From: Pseudoramibacter porci
GTDB taxonomy: Bacteria; Bacillota; Clostridia; Eubacteriales; Eubacteriaceae
Direction of reading: 5' to 3'
Assembly (NCBI RefSeq): GCF_009696145.1
Contig: NZ_VUMO01000001.1
Span: forward strand, 62,001-126,000
Length of the DNA: 64,000 nt
The translations under genes and the position numbers were made by a program. Positions 1 to 6,663 of this stretch are shown here, one piece after another (positions within the stretch are counted from its first letter, which is position 1; each line of letters begins with the position of its first letter). The notes under the pieces were generated by a model that was not told the origin of the DNA, made no database searches, and saw nothing but the letters and a program-made list of their open reading frames with translations.

Positions 1-327
1 TTTTTACTTGCGGCCGGCAGCACTTTTTCCGCAGGCAGTACAGGTGGAAGTGCGACGCATGAACATTGGTATGGGTTTGTCCTCTGTGGGTACTACGGAA
101 ACTTTGTTGGCGAAAACGGACCAGTAGGCGCACTACAGCGCGGGGAGAATGGAAAACCAGCAGGTATGAGTAATAGACTCGCCGACGTGACAGTAACGAT
201 AAACAATGGAACACAAAAATCTACCCATTCAGACAACTCAGCCAGGTATGAGTCGCGAGCTGTAACAAGCTCTAACAGTTCGATGCCGCCATATTTTGTC
301 GTCTATATGTGGCAACGCATTGCTTGA
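1..327 (+). CDS. Phage tail fibre/collar-type protein, C-terminal part (5' truncated by window edge)
   Basis: The reading frame is open from the first base and stops at 325-327. The translated piece has the Gly/Ser/Ala-rich stretch LLAAGSTFSAGSTGGSATH and ends MPPYFVVYMWQRIA. A terminal MPP-Y-VVYMW-R-A block is a recurrent ending of phage tail-collar or tail-fibre tips. The gene therefore most likely encodes the distal tail protein of the prophage, and its start lies left of the window. It is followed 12 bases later by the next tail gene in the same direction. The family assignment rests on the C-terminal motif only, since no upstream domain is visible. Confidence 0.7.
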   Translation, partial: FLLAAGSTFSAGSTGGSATHEHWYGFVLCGYYGNFVGENGPVGALQRGENGKPAGMSNRLADVTVTINNGTQKSTHSDNSARYESRAVTSSNSSMPPYFVVYMWQRIA

Positions 328-339
328 GTGAGGTGAAAA

Positions 340-789
340 ATGAGAATTTTAGATCAGAATAATAACGAAATTACAAATCCAAATTTGGAAAAAGGCCATC
401 TGGAAATAGAGCAGATCGTCACCAACCATCACGACGCAGTGTCGGCATCCCTCGGAAAATCCCACATCGAAGTGGTGAAAGAGTACCCCAATGGTGGCAA
501 AGACGTGATCACGGTCTGGGACGAAGAGCCGGTCGAAGCTAAAGCAGCATATGATGAGACGGAGACGATTCAGCGGTACATTCCGTATACTGAAGACGAA
601 CTAAATGAACTTGCTGAACAGGCTGAGGCTGAACATAAATCCAGATTGACGCCAACAAATAGTGAGCTGTCTGACGCAATGGTCGATTTAGCCCAATCTG
701 TATCTGATAACGGTGACGGGTTAGCCGACCTCGGCGCGTTGGTGTCGGGATTAGAGGAACGGATAACAGCATTAGAAGGAGTGAAATAA
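340..789 (+). CDS. Phage tail-region hypothetical protein (149 aa)
   Basis: A well-formed gene in the phage late operon with a GTGAGGTGAAAA ribosome site before ATG. The first half is polar. The middle (about residues 65-100) is rich in Glu and Ala and looks helical. The last 30 residues (LGALVSGLEERITALEG) form a short leucine-spaced helix that could trimerise. Proteins of this size and layout lie between tail fibre and XkdX-like genes in many Firmicute siphophages, which is why a tail or baseplate accessory role is inferred. No catalytic motif is seen and no precise family is recognised. Confidence 0.75.
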   Translation: MRILDQNNNEITNPNLEKGHLEIEQIVTNHHDAVSASLGKSHIEVVKEYPNGGKDVITVWDEEPVEAKAAYDETETIQRYIPYTEDELNELAEQAEAEHKSRLTPTNSELSDAMVDLAQSVSDNGDGLADLGALVSGLEERITALEGVK

Positions 790-790
790 T

Positions 791-910
791 ATGGCAAAAA
801 TTTACTACAAGCGTATTTTAGCAGGAATTATGGCAATTGATGATGTGCCGGCTTTCTGGAGAAAGAAAGTGCAGGCGCTTTTGGACGCTGACACCAGCAA
901 GGAAGGTTAA
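791..910 (+). CDS. XkdX/CD1375-like small phage tail protein (39 aa)
   Basis: A short ORF starting one base after the upstream stop, with an AGAAGGAGTG ribosome site overlapping the previous gene. The product begins MAKIYYKRILAGIMAIDDVP and ends with a short acidic tail. The pattern M-K-I-Y, then a -IDDVP- turn, then a basic/hydrophobic helix is typical of the very small proteins encoded next to tail fibre genes in Clostridia phages (XkdX or CD1375-like). Its biochemical role is unknown in the family. The tight packing between two phage genes argues that it is translated. Confidence 0.65.
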   Translation: MAKIYYKRILAGIMAIDDVPAFWRKKVQALLDADTSKEG

Positions 911-912
911 CT

Positions 913-2142
913 ATGGCCAATTCAATTATTCAAAACAGTTTCTTTTGGAATGGCAACGCCAGCTACGGCCAGGAAGAGCTGGACGCGGTGTTTTACGCAT
1001 CCATCCGAAATGGCGTAAACATTTACGACGACGGCACCATGGGCGGCGCCGTCATGAAAGGAACCGGTCAGGTCAAAGTCGCACCGTTCATCGCCCACGT
1101 CGATGGCGCCTGGTACTATAACCAGAGCGATAAGGCGCTGACCATCGACGCGGAAAACTCCAGCTTGACGCGCATCGACCGCGTGGTGGTAACGGCGGAC
1201 TTTTCCGCCAGGGAAACCCGTCTCGAAATCCTCAAGGGAACGGCCAGTGCTATCCCCGCCGCCCCGGCGCTGACTCAAAACCACTGGGTCAAGTGGCAAA
1301 TCTCTTTAGCCCGCGTCACTGTTACGGCGAACGGCATTACAGCGGTCGCCGACGAGCGCACCGACACAAAGCTGTGCGGCGGGATCCGTATGCGCGGCGT
1401 CTCGGAATTCGACACATATTTCAATCACATCAAAAACGATTATGAGACCTGGTATGCCCAGGCCCAGGGCGACACCGGCAAACGTCAGATATACGTCCAA
1501 ACCACTGCACCGACGTCTTCAGACGTGACCGACGGCGCGTTCTGGATTCAGACCGGAACGGACGGGAAGGCGTTTACTTTTAACGTCAGATCAGCTGGGG
1601 CATGGCAGACATTATCCCCGAATACGTTGGCGTCTTTAGTCAGTGTCACCGACCGCTGGAACAAGGCGACACGGACTTTAAGCGACTGCGTGCCGACGAT
1701 GGTGCTCGGCGTCTATCAGGGCTCAGACCAATGGGTCAAGCCTGGCGAGTATCACGCGGTCAAGTTCAAGAATCCGCGGGTCATTGACGGGATGGCGATG
1801 GATGCCGGTTATGCCTACTATCAGGATGGCATTGTACATATCCGAAAGGCTGGCGTGTACCGGGTGGACGGGTCCCTTCACCTCCGTAACCTCTACCGCG
1901 CCAACGCTGTTCACGTCGGGCTGAGAAATCACGGCGCAACCAATGTGGCGGAAAATTATGGCTATCCCGACCCCTTTGGCAATTTCTGCACCACATCCTT
2001 TTCTGGCGTTGTCAGATTGCACGATAACGATACGTGCAGCATTTACTTAAGGTATGAAGGTGACCGTAACATGATGATTATGAATGGCGGGCAGGCTCCG
2101 ACACAACTCACAGTCACCCCGGTTTACTTCATCGACGAATAG
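913..2142 (+). CDS. Phage tail/receptor-binding protein with C-terminal beta-rich head
   Basis: 409 aa, starting two bases after the upstream small gene with GGAAGG as ribosome site. Residues about 1-155 have the order seen at the N-terminus of baseplate or tail proteins: ...IIQNSFFWNG..., an aromatic-rich segment, and RIDRVVV. Residues about 190-240 hold a repeat-like beta segment (YVQTTAPTSSDVTDGAFW). The last 130 residues (KAGVYRVDGSLHLRNL to LTVTPVYFIDE) have the alternating pattern and closing strand of a C1q/TNF-like jelly roll, the fold often used for host receptor contact. The receptor-binding role is inferred from fold pattern and position, as no enzyme motif is present. Confidence 0.7.
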   Translation: MANSIIQNSFFWNGNASYGQEELDAVFYASIRNGVNIYDDGTMGGAVMKGTGQVKVAPFIAHVDGAWYYNQSDKALTIDAENSSLTRIDRVVVTADFSARETRLEILKGTASAIPAAPALTQNHWVKWQISLARVTVTANGITAVADERTDTKLCGGIRMRGVSEFDTYFNHIKNDYETWYAQAQGDTGKRQIYVQTTAPTSSDVTDGAFWIQTGTDGKAFTFNVRSAGAWQTLSPNTLASLVSVTDRWNKATRTLSDCVPTMVLGVYQGSDQWVKPGEYHAVKFKNPRVIDGMAMDAGYAYYQDGIVHIRKAGVYRVDGSLHLRNLYRANAVHVGLRNHGATNVAENYGYPDPFGNFCTTSFSGVVRLHDNDTCSIYLRYEGDRNMMIMNGGQAPTQLTVTPVYFIDE

Positions 2143-2151
2143 GAGGAGAGC

Positions 2152-2553
2152 ATGGATTTTAGTATTAACCACGGGCGCGAGATCGTCCCGATGGATGCGG
2201 CCGGAACGGTCGAGGTTCAGCACGACACCAACACGACGACAGCCAACTTCATTGTCTCGGCGACAGATATATCTGATTTTTACGAGGACACACAGAAGGT
2301 CTTCGCCGTGTACAAGCCGCCCGGCGGCGAGGTGGCGTATAAGGCCTGCACAGTCACCGACGACCATACAGACGGCACCACGGCGACACAGTACACCTTC
2401 AGCTGGAAGATCGACAAAAGCGCTACCTCTCAGTCTGGCACCGTTAAGGTGCAAATCGTGATCTGTGACGGCGACGATCCGACGGCGGAGAGCGCCACGG
2501 TCAGATGGTCAAGCTTAATTTACAGCCTGGCGATTCAGCCCAGTATTTACTAA
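2152..2553 (+). CDS. Phage baseplate-associated protein, BppU N-terminal-like
   Basis: 133 aa behind a strong AGGAGGAG ribosome site. The sequence is made of short beta strands separated by Thr/Asp-rich turns (DTNTTTANFIVSATDISDFY, QYTFSWKIDKSAT) and ends with a hydrophobic strand. Small beta-sandwich proteins of this kind with a VQ..D.NT..A.F opening resemble the N-terminal part of BppU baseplate upper proteins. This one has that domain alone, without a fibre. It lies between the receptor-binding gene and the lysis region. The assignment is a pattern match and could be wrong; a phage structural role is safe. Confidence 0.55.
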   Translation: MDFSINHGREIVPMDAAGTVEVQHDTNTTTANFIVSATDISDFYEDTQKVFAVYKPPGGEVAYKACTVTDDHTDGTTATQYTFSWKIDKSATSQSGTVKVQIVICDGDDPTAESATVRWSSLIYSLAIQPSIY

Positions 2554-2570
2554 GGGCAGGTGGTGACATC

Positions 2571-2873
2571 ATGTGGCGAATTGACCCGAATCTCGTTTTA
2601 AACCTAATCGGCACGGTTGCGCCGGTGGTGATCGCGCTGGTCGCGTCCAGCAAGGCCGCCAAGGCGCACCAGGAACAGATTAACAGTCAGCTTCAGCTTT
2701 TGCTTTACCGATTTGATCAGCTTGAGAAAAAAGTTGAAAAACACAATCAAATCGTGGAGCGGACGTACCGCGCGGAGCAAGATATCAGCACCGCCTTTAA
2801 GCGGTACGACGAGCTGAAAGAAAGAGTTGAACGGATTGAAGAATGGGAAATCCACGAAGGAGGGAAAAGATGA
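2571..2873 (+). CDS. Small phage membrane protein with coiled coil (XhlA/DUF7365-like)
   Basis: 100 aa. The ATG at 2571 was preferred over an in-frame ATG at 2505 because 2505 lies inside the upstream gene, while GGCAGGTGG precedes 2571. Residues 6-26 form one membrane segment (LVLNLIGTVAPVVIALVA). Residues 30-95 are a continuous charged helix with heptads (LYRFDQLEKKVEKHNQIVER). One anchor plus a coiled coil next to holin and lysin is the layout of XhlA-type lysis accessory proteins. The normal phage order would run straight into holin, but here a toxin-antitoxin unit interrupts it. Confidence 0.65.
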   Translation: MWRIDPNLVLNLIGTVAPVVIALVASSKAAKAHQEQINSQLQLLLYRFDQLEKKVEKHNQIVERTYRAEQDISTAFKRYDELKERVERIEEWEIHEGGKR

Positions 2874-2940
2874 ATTATTGATACTTACCGAATGAAAGAT
2901 AAGACGATTCTTAATTGAGGATGCTAAGATGATAAGCAAA

Positions 2941-2987
2941 TTGACTTTCAACCAAAAAGCATTTATAATTTACCTATAAGGTAAATT
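2941..2987 (+). promoter_or_regulatory. higBA promoter with overlapping palindromic operator
   Basis: TTGACT at 2941-2946 and TATAAT at 2964-2969 are separated by exactly 17 bases. Overlapping the -10 and running downstream is a perfect palindrome, AATTTACCT at 2967-2975 and AGGTAAATT at 2979-2987, with a 3-base centre. Type II toxin-antitoxin operons are usually repressed by the antitoxin or complex at such a site, so this is the likely HigA operator. Confidence 0.75.
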
Positions 2988-2999
2988 TAGGAGTTTACT

Positions 3000-3296
3000 T
3001 TGAATGTAACATATTCGACAAAAAAACTTAAAAAAATTTGTACAAATGCTTCAATTGCTCGAAAGAAATACGGCCCACAAATGGCTCAAAAAATTCAACA
3101 ACGCATTGATCAAATTCATGCAGCGGAAAATGTAGAAATGATGGTTCAATTTAATATTGGGCGTTGCCATGAATTAAAGGGAAATCGAAAAAATCAATAC
3201 GCTGTTGATTTGGTTCATCCGTACCGTTTAATTTTTAGCAAGATTGGGCAAGAGATTCAAATTGCAAATATCGAAGAAATAGTGGATTATCACTAA
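3000..3296 (+). CDS. higB: HigB-type toxin of the RelE/ParE superfamily
   Basis: 98 aa with a TTG start at 3000 behind a good AGGAG site at 2990-2994; the ATG at 3004 is out of frame. The fold signature is that of RelE/HigB toxins: basic N-terminal helices (KKLKKICTNASIARKKYG), a central strand with ELKGNRKNQYAVDL, then HPYRLIF and a closing IANIEEIVDYH. HigB proteins are ribosome-dependent mRNA interferases. Toxin precedes antitoxin, which is the higBA order. The gene is AT-rich compared with the flanking phage genes, so it is probably mobile cargo. The stop is followed 14 bases later by the antitoxin start. Confidence 0.85.
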   Translation: MNVTYSTKKLKKICTNASIARKKYGPQMAQKIQQRIDQIHAAENVEMMVQFNIGRCHELKGNRKNQYAVDLVHPYRLIFSKIGQEIQIANIEEIVDYH

Positions 3297-3310
3297 GAAA
3301 GGAGTTTCAA

Positions 3311-4363
3311 ATGGTTGAAAGCAAAACATATATTGCCACGCCGCCAGGTGCCACCATCAAGGAACAACTTTCAGATCGTGGCATAACTCAAAAAGAATTT
3401 GCAGCTCGAATGGATATGTCAGAAAAACATATCAGTAGGCTGATAAATGGTGAAGTCCATTTAACGCCTGAAGTGGCTGAACGGCTGGAGTATGTTTTAG
3501 GCATTCCAGCAAGCTTCTGGAATAAGTTGGAATCCATTTATAGAGAAAAACTTGCAAAGGCCAAAGACGAAAATAAAATGGATGAAGACATATCATTTTC
3601 AAAAAAGATTCCATATAAAGAGATGTCAAAGCTTGGATGGGTGCCGAAAACGTCAAACTTAAAAGAGCGCGTAGTGAATTTACGAAAATTTTTTGAAGTG
3701 GCGCGATTAACTTCGGTTACAAATAAGAGGATTACACGCATAGCATGGCGAAAGCTTGGAAGCAGCAAAAAAAGTGATTATGCATTAATGGCATGGGCAC
3801 AGCAAGCCAAGATCGAAGCTCGTAAAATGGAAGTATCTCCTATCAATCTTCAGGGGTTATTTGAAGAAATTCCTCAATTGCGTGAGATGACGAGACAAGA
3901 GCCGGAAAAATTTTGCCCCGCTTTAGTTGATTTGATGGCGAGGCATGGTATCGCGCTAGTATTCTTGCCGCATTTAGGAGGTTCATTTCTTCACGGCGCG
4001 ACGTTTTACGACGGTGGGAAAATCGTCATGGGCTTGACCGTTCGAGGCGCTTATGCTGATCGTTTTTGGTTTAGCTTGTTCCATGAATTAGGGCATATCC
4101 ATTATGGACAAATTGGAAAGGATGACGCGCTAACATCCGAAGATGAAGAGAAAGCAGATTTATTCGCTAGAGATCGTCTTATTTCTTTAGTAGATTACCA
4201 AACATTCGTTCAGAATGGTGATTTTTCATCAAGAGCACTTTCCAGTGCAGCTGATCACATGGGCATTGACGTTGGTATTCTTGTTGGAAGATTGCAAAAA
4301 GAAAATATCATTCCATATTCAAAGGGAAATCAATTAAAAAAGAAATATAGTCTTTCTGCTTAA
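3311..4363 (+). CDS. higA: HigA-type antitoxin fused to an ImmA/IrrE-like zinc peptidase domain
   Basis: 350 aa with AGGAGTTTCAA before ATG. Residues about 14-70 are an XRE helix-turn-helix of the HigA kind (LSDRGITQKEFAARMDMSEK, then LINGEV). The C-terminal half (about 200-310) has the HExxH of the ImmA/IrrE metallopeptidase family at about residues 257-261 (FHELGHIHYG) and a downstream EEKAD segment that would supply the third ligand. In the family such fusions act as antitoxin and transcription repressor. Whether the peptidase cuts a regulator is not shown here. A terminator follows at 4379. Confidence 0.85.
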   Translation: MVESKTYIATPPGATIKEQLSDRGITQKEFAARMDMSEKHISRLINGEVHLTPEVAERLEYVLGIPASFWNKLESIYREKLAKAKDENKMDEDISFSKKIPYKEMSKLGWVPKTSNLKERVVNLRKFFEVARLTSVTNKRITRIAWRKLGSSKKSDYALMAWAQQAKIEARKMEVSPINLQGLFEEIPQLREMTRQEPEKFCPALVDLMARHGIALVFLPHLGGSFLHGATFYDGGKIVMGLTVRGAYADRFWFSLFHELGHIHYGQIGKDDALTSEDEEKADLFARDRLISLVDYQTFVQNGDFSSRALSSAADHMGIDVGILVGRLQKENIIPYSKGNQLKKKYSLSA

Positions 4364-4378
4364 TGTTTAATTTAATGT

Positions 4379-4412
4379 AGGAGTTATCACTTTTTGGGGT
4401 AACTCCTTTTTT
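4379..4412 (+). terminator. Terminator of the higBA unit
   Basis: GGAGTTA at 4380-4386 pairs with TAACTCC at 4400-4406 and is followed by six T. With the promoter at 2941 it makes the toxin-antitoxin pair a self-contained transcription unit inside the phage lysis cassette. Confidence 0.85.
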
Positions 4413-4430
4413 GATGCAAAGGGGAGAAAT

Positions 4431-4754
4431 ATGAATTTCACATTACGACTCAAAAATAAGGCCACGTTGACGGCGCTGATCGCCGCGGCGGTGGCCTTTG
4501 TTTATCAAATTTTAGGTATCGTCGGGGTGATACCGGCGATTTCACAAAGCGATCTCACGCAGCTGCTCGGCATCGTGATCAACCTGCTCGTCGGTCTCGG
4601 CGTGGTCGTAGACCCTACAACGCAGGGCATTCGCGACGGAGAAAAAGCCGCCCCGGCGATCTATGAAGCGGACGCGGTGGCCGGTATGGTCACCGATCAG
4701 CCGACGACTGACGCTGATATCGCAGCAGAAAAAGAAAATGGAGGTGCAGCATGA
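4431..4754 (+). CDS. Phage holin, phi LC3 family
   Basis: 107 aa behind AAAGGGGAG. It starts with the family opening NFTLRLKNKATLTALI, has two membrane helices (about 14-34 and 46-66) joined by a short turn with IPAISQSD, and then VDPTTQGIRDGEKA, the conserved block after the second helix in phi LC3 type holins. A longer acidic tail follows. The holin would form lesions that release the endolysin encoded next, whose ATG overlaps this gene by four bases (ATGA). The role is secure by motif and context. Confidence 0.9.
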   Translation: MNFTLRLKNKATLTALIAAAVAFVYQILGIVGVIPAISQSDLTQLLGIVINLLVGLGVVVDPTTQGIRDGEKAAPAIYEADAVAGMVTDQPTTDADIAAEKENGGAA

Positions 4755-5797
4755 GTATTTTATCAGTGGCCCAGTCCCAAATCGGAGTTAAGGAAAGCCC
4801 CTCTGGGTCAAATCGAGTCAAATATTCTCAGTGGTACGGTCTCATTGGCCCCTGGTGCGATATGTTCGTGTCCTGGTGCGCCAACATGGCCGGGGTCGGC
4901 AATGTGGTCGGCAAGTATGCTTACTGCCCTTCACACGTCAATTATTTTAAATCAAAAGGCTGGTGGCACGGGCCGGAATATCAGCCGCAACCTGGAGACA
5001 TTATCTTTTTCGGTCGCCGCGGTGTGGCTTGTCACGTCGGCATTGTTGAGCGTCGGAACGGCTCTTATTCAGTCACCACAATTGAAGGGAATACGTCTGT
5101 GAGCTCCAGCGATAACGGCGGCGCGGTCATGCGCCGGGTCCGTACTTACGGCAACCCTTACGGGTCATGGGGCATTCTCGGTTTTGCAAGTCCTCCATAC
5201 CAGAACGGCAACGGCCACGTGAGTGCACCCGCCGCTCGGTCGTGGTTGCAGAAAGGCGACTATGGGCTGGAAGTGACGGAGTTGCAGAGCAAGCTCATCT
5301 CATTGGGCTACTCGTGTGGCAAGTCCGGCGCAGATGGCGAGTTTGGCACCGATACCCTCAACGCGGTGAAGCGTTTCCAGCAGGAACATGGCCTTGTTGT
5401 CGACGGGGAAGCCGGGGTCAACACGATGAGTAAAATCAATGCGCTGCTGTCGAGCAAAAGTAAGCCCACTGCCTCTAAGACGCATTATGACACGTGGATC
5501 GCAGCACTTCAGAAAGAATGCAACCGTCAAGGATATTCACACCAGGTGGTTGACGGGGTGGCTGGCCCGGCGACCCTGGCCGGATGCCCGACAGTCAGGC
5601 AGGGCGCCCGGGGTGGTATCACCCGGCTGATTCAGCAGCGGCTCATCGCCTGGGGCTATCCTTGCGGCCGATCCGGTGCAGATGGAGATTTCGGCCCCGG
5701 CACACGGGCCGCGGTGAGGGTCTTCCAACAGAAACGCGGATTAACAGCTGACGGCATTGTCGGGAAGAACACCTGGCGGAAATTGCTCGGTTTGTAA
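4751..5797 (+). CDS. Phage endolysin: CHAP amidase/peptidase with two peptidoglycan-binding domains
   Basis: 348 aa with GGAGGTGCAGC before ATG, start overlapping the holin stop. Residues about 5-145 are a CHAP domain with catalytic Cys in GPWCDMFVSWC and His in ACHVGIVE. Residues about 165-230 and 280-345 are two PG_binding_1 modules sharing the phrase C-G-SGADG-FG. The linker YDTWIAALQKECNRQGYSHQ resembles part of a further wall-binding unit. The enzyme should cut peptide bonds of the host wall at the end of the lytic cycle. It lacks a signal peptide, so it depends on the holin. Confidence 0.9.
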   Translation: MSILSVAQSQIGVKESPSGSNRVKYSQWYGLIGPWCDMFVSWCANMAGVGNVVGKYAYCPSHVNYFKSKGWWHGPEYQPQPGDIIFFGRRGVACHVGIVERRNGSYSVTTIEGNTSVSSSDNGGAVMRRVRTYGNPYGSWGILGFASPPYQNGNGHVSAPAARSWLQKGDYGLEVTELQSKLISLGYSCGKSGADGEFGTDTLNAVKRFQQEHGLVVDGEAGVNTMSKINALLSSKSKPTASKTHYDTWIAALQKECNRQGYSHQVVDGVAGPATLAGCPTVRQGARGGITRLIQQRLIAWGYPCGRSGADGDFGPGTRAAVRVFQQKRGLTADGIVGKNTWRKLLGL

Positions 5798-5802
5798 TTA
5801 AA

Positions 5803-5841
5803 AAGCTCAGTCTGTCATTGACAGGCTGGGCTTATTTTTTT
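5803..5841 (+). terminator. Terminator after the phage lysis genes
   Basis: AAGCTCAGTCTGTC and GACAGGCTGGGCTT form a long stem with a tiny loop and two G-U pairs. A run of seven T begins at 5835. It closes the phage late operon. Confidence 0.9.
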
Positions 5842-5860
5842 GCAGTTTTTTATGATTTTC

Positions 5861-5943
5861 AAAAGATAGCCAAAAGATAAAAACCGCGTAAAATAGCGGG
5901 TTTCAGGAAATTTCAAAAGATAATAAAAAGTTATAAAAAGATA
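5861..5943. repeat. Four direct copies of AAAAGATA near the prophage right end
   Basis: The octamer AAAAGATA occurs at 5861-5868, 5872-5879, 5915-5922 and 5936-5943, three of them preceded by C. The first two are 11 bases apart, the last two 21 bases apart, so each pair lies on one helix face. Between the pairs is a small hairpin (ACCGC...GCGGGT). Such repeats could bind a phage DNA-binding protein. They could also be chance in an AT-rich stretch. Confidence 0.4.
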
Positions 5944-5962
5944 AGATTTTTGTCAAAAGTAC

Positions 5963-5991
5963 TTGACAATACGCTTATAAAGGCGTATAAT
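5963..5991 (+). promoter_or_regulatory. Consensus promoter with dyad in the spacer
   Basis: TTGACA at 5963-5968 and TATAAT at 5986-5991 are both perfect and 17 bases apart. The spacer edges form an inverted repeat, ATACGC at 5969-5974 and GCGTAT at 5983-5988, a likely operator. It drives the small gene at 6044. Just downstream AGAAGT (5998) and ACTTCT (6013) can form a 5' leader stem. Confidence 0.8.
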
Positions 5992-6043
5992 ATAATCAGA
6001 AGTTGAGATAAGACTTCTAAATCAAAGGAAAGGAGAAAAATCG

Positions 6044-6184
6044 ATTAAGCTAAAAGACATAATAGAAGTTGGATTGCTTGCCTTCAACAGTGTGATCGCT
6101 TTTCTAAGCTATCTTGACAATCACAGGCAAACAAAAAACCGCAAGCCAAAACGCAGACCCAAAAAGCGAAAAAGCAAGCGGTAG
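6044..6184 (+). CDS. Candidate holin-like/Fst-type small toxic membrane peptide (46 aa)
   Basis: This short frame sits behind AAAGGAG eight bases before a rare ATT start; the next usable start in frame would be TTG at 6074. The product opens IKLKDIIEVGLLAFNSVIAF, one hydrophobic helix, then YLDNH and a very basic tail of Lys and Arg to the stop. One helix, a D-N-H/R turn and a cationic tail is the build of the Fst/TxpA and putative holin-like toxins of Firmicutes. It has a perfect promoter at 5963 and a possible opposing promoter at 6226-6254. Function is inferred; the ATT start is the main doubt. Confidence 0.5.
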   Translation: MKLKDIIEVGLLAFNSVIAFLSYLDNHRQTKNRKPKRRPKKRKSKR

Positions 6185-6191
6185 ATTCAAA

Positions 6192-6216
6192 GGGCGGGGC
6201 GCTTGCCCTTCCCTTT
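6192..6216. terminator. GC-rich hairpin at the 3' end of the small toxin-like gene
   Basis: AAGGGC ... GCCCTT form a hairpin directly after the stop at 6184, followed by a pyrimidine-rich CCCTTTTATG. It could end the mRNA and would also lie within an antisense transcript from the right. Only a short T run is present, so efficiency as a terminator is uncertain. Confidence 0.4.
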
Positions 6217-6225
6217 TATGCTTTT

Positions 6226-6254
6226 AGTTTAAGTCGAAAATGAAACGATGTCAA
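6226..6254 (-). promoter_or_regulatory. Possible antisense promoter opposing the toxin-like gene
   Basis: Read leftward, TTGACA (complement of 6249-6254) and TAAACT (complement of 6226-6231) are separated by 17 bases. The -35 is perfect and the -10 matches four of six. A transcript from about 6219 would run into the 3' end of the 6044 gene, as the antitoxin RNA does in fst/RNAII type I systems. Confidence 0.4.
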
Positions 6255-6400
6255 GAAAATCCATTGTTTATCTTATTTTGTGCTTGTCGTTTATCGGAAT
6301 TACCTTCTTATGCTCGTCAACGGTTGCACGGGTATTATCAATTGTGTGTGCAACATTTTGGGCGTTGTGCTTGATTGAAAATAGGAGGAAGATGAGATGA
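6248..6400 (+). CDS. Tiny membrane ORF (50 aa) coupled to the HTH gene
   Basis: ATG at 6248 opens a 50-residue frame ending TGA at 6398-6400, overlapping the next ATG at 6397 as ATGA. The product starts MSRKSIVYLILCLSFIGITF, continues hydrophobic through VARVLSIVCATFWALC, and ends in a basic RRKMR. That is two short membrane segments with little else. The ribosome site of the HTH gene (AGGAGG at about 6384) lies inside this frame, as in coupled pairs. No good ribosome site precedes 6248, so translation is uncertain. No family is recognised. Confidence 0.4.
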   Translation: MSRKSIVYLILCLSFIGITFLCSSTVARVLSIVCATFWALCLIENRRKMR

Positions 6401-6594
6401 CAGAAGAACTTATCAGCCTGACAGAATACGCGAAACTTCACGGTAAATCTCCCAGGACGATTCGGCAGAAAGCACAGGCGGGCGGCTTCAAAACCGCCCG
6501 CAAGATCGGCCGGAATTGGGTGATCGACAAGAATGAGCCCTACACGGACAATCGTGTGAAGTCGGGGAAGTACAAAGGCTGGCGGAAGAAATAG
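6397..6594 (+). CDS. Helix-turn-helix DNA-binding protein, possible excisionase/regulator (65 aa)
   Basis: AATAGGAGGAAGATGAG precedes the ATG. Residues 6-35 (SLTEYAKLHGKSPRTIRQKA) form a MerR/Xis-like winged-helix start. It is followed by GGFKTARKIGRNWVIDKNEP, the substrate-like wing typical of small HTH_17 proteins of phages and integrative elements. The gene lies 70 bases from the attachment site at the prophage edge, where recombination directionality factors are often encoded. A regulator or excisionase role is inferred from fold and position. No integrase is present in this window; it should be at the other prophage end. Confidence 0.75.
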   Translation: MTEELISLTEYAKLHGKSPRTIRQKAQAGGFKTARKIGRNWVIDKNEPYTDNRVKSGKYKGWRKK

Positions 6595-6663
6595 GCGGGC
6601 TTCATTCGTATATTTTTCGCAAGTGAAAAAAATAGCCGATATTGTCAGTATTCCTAAATCCTC

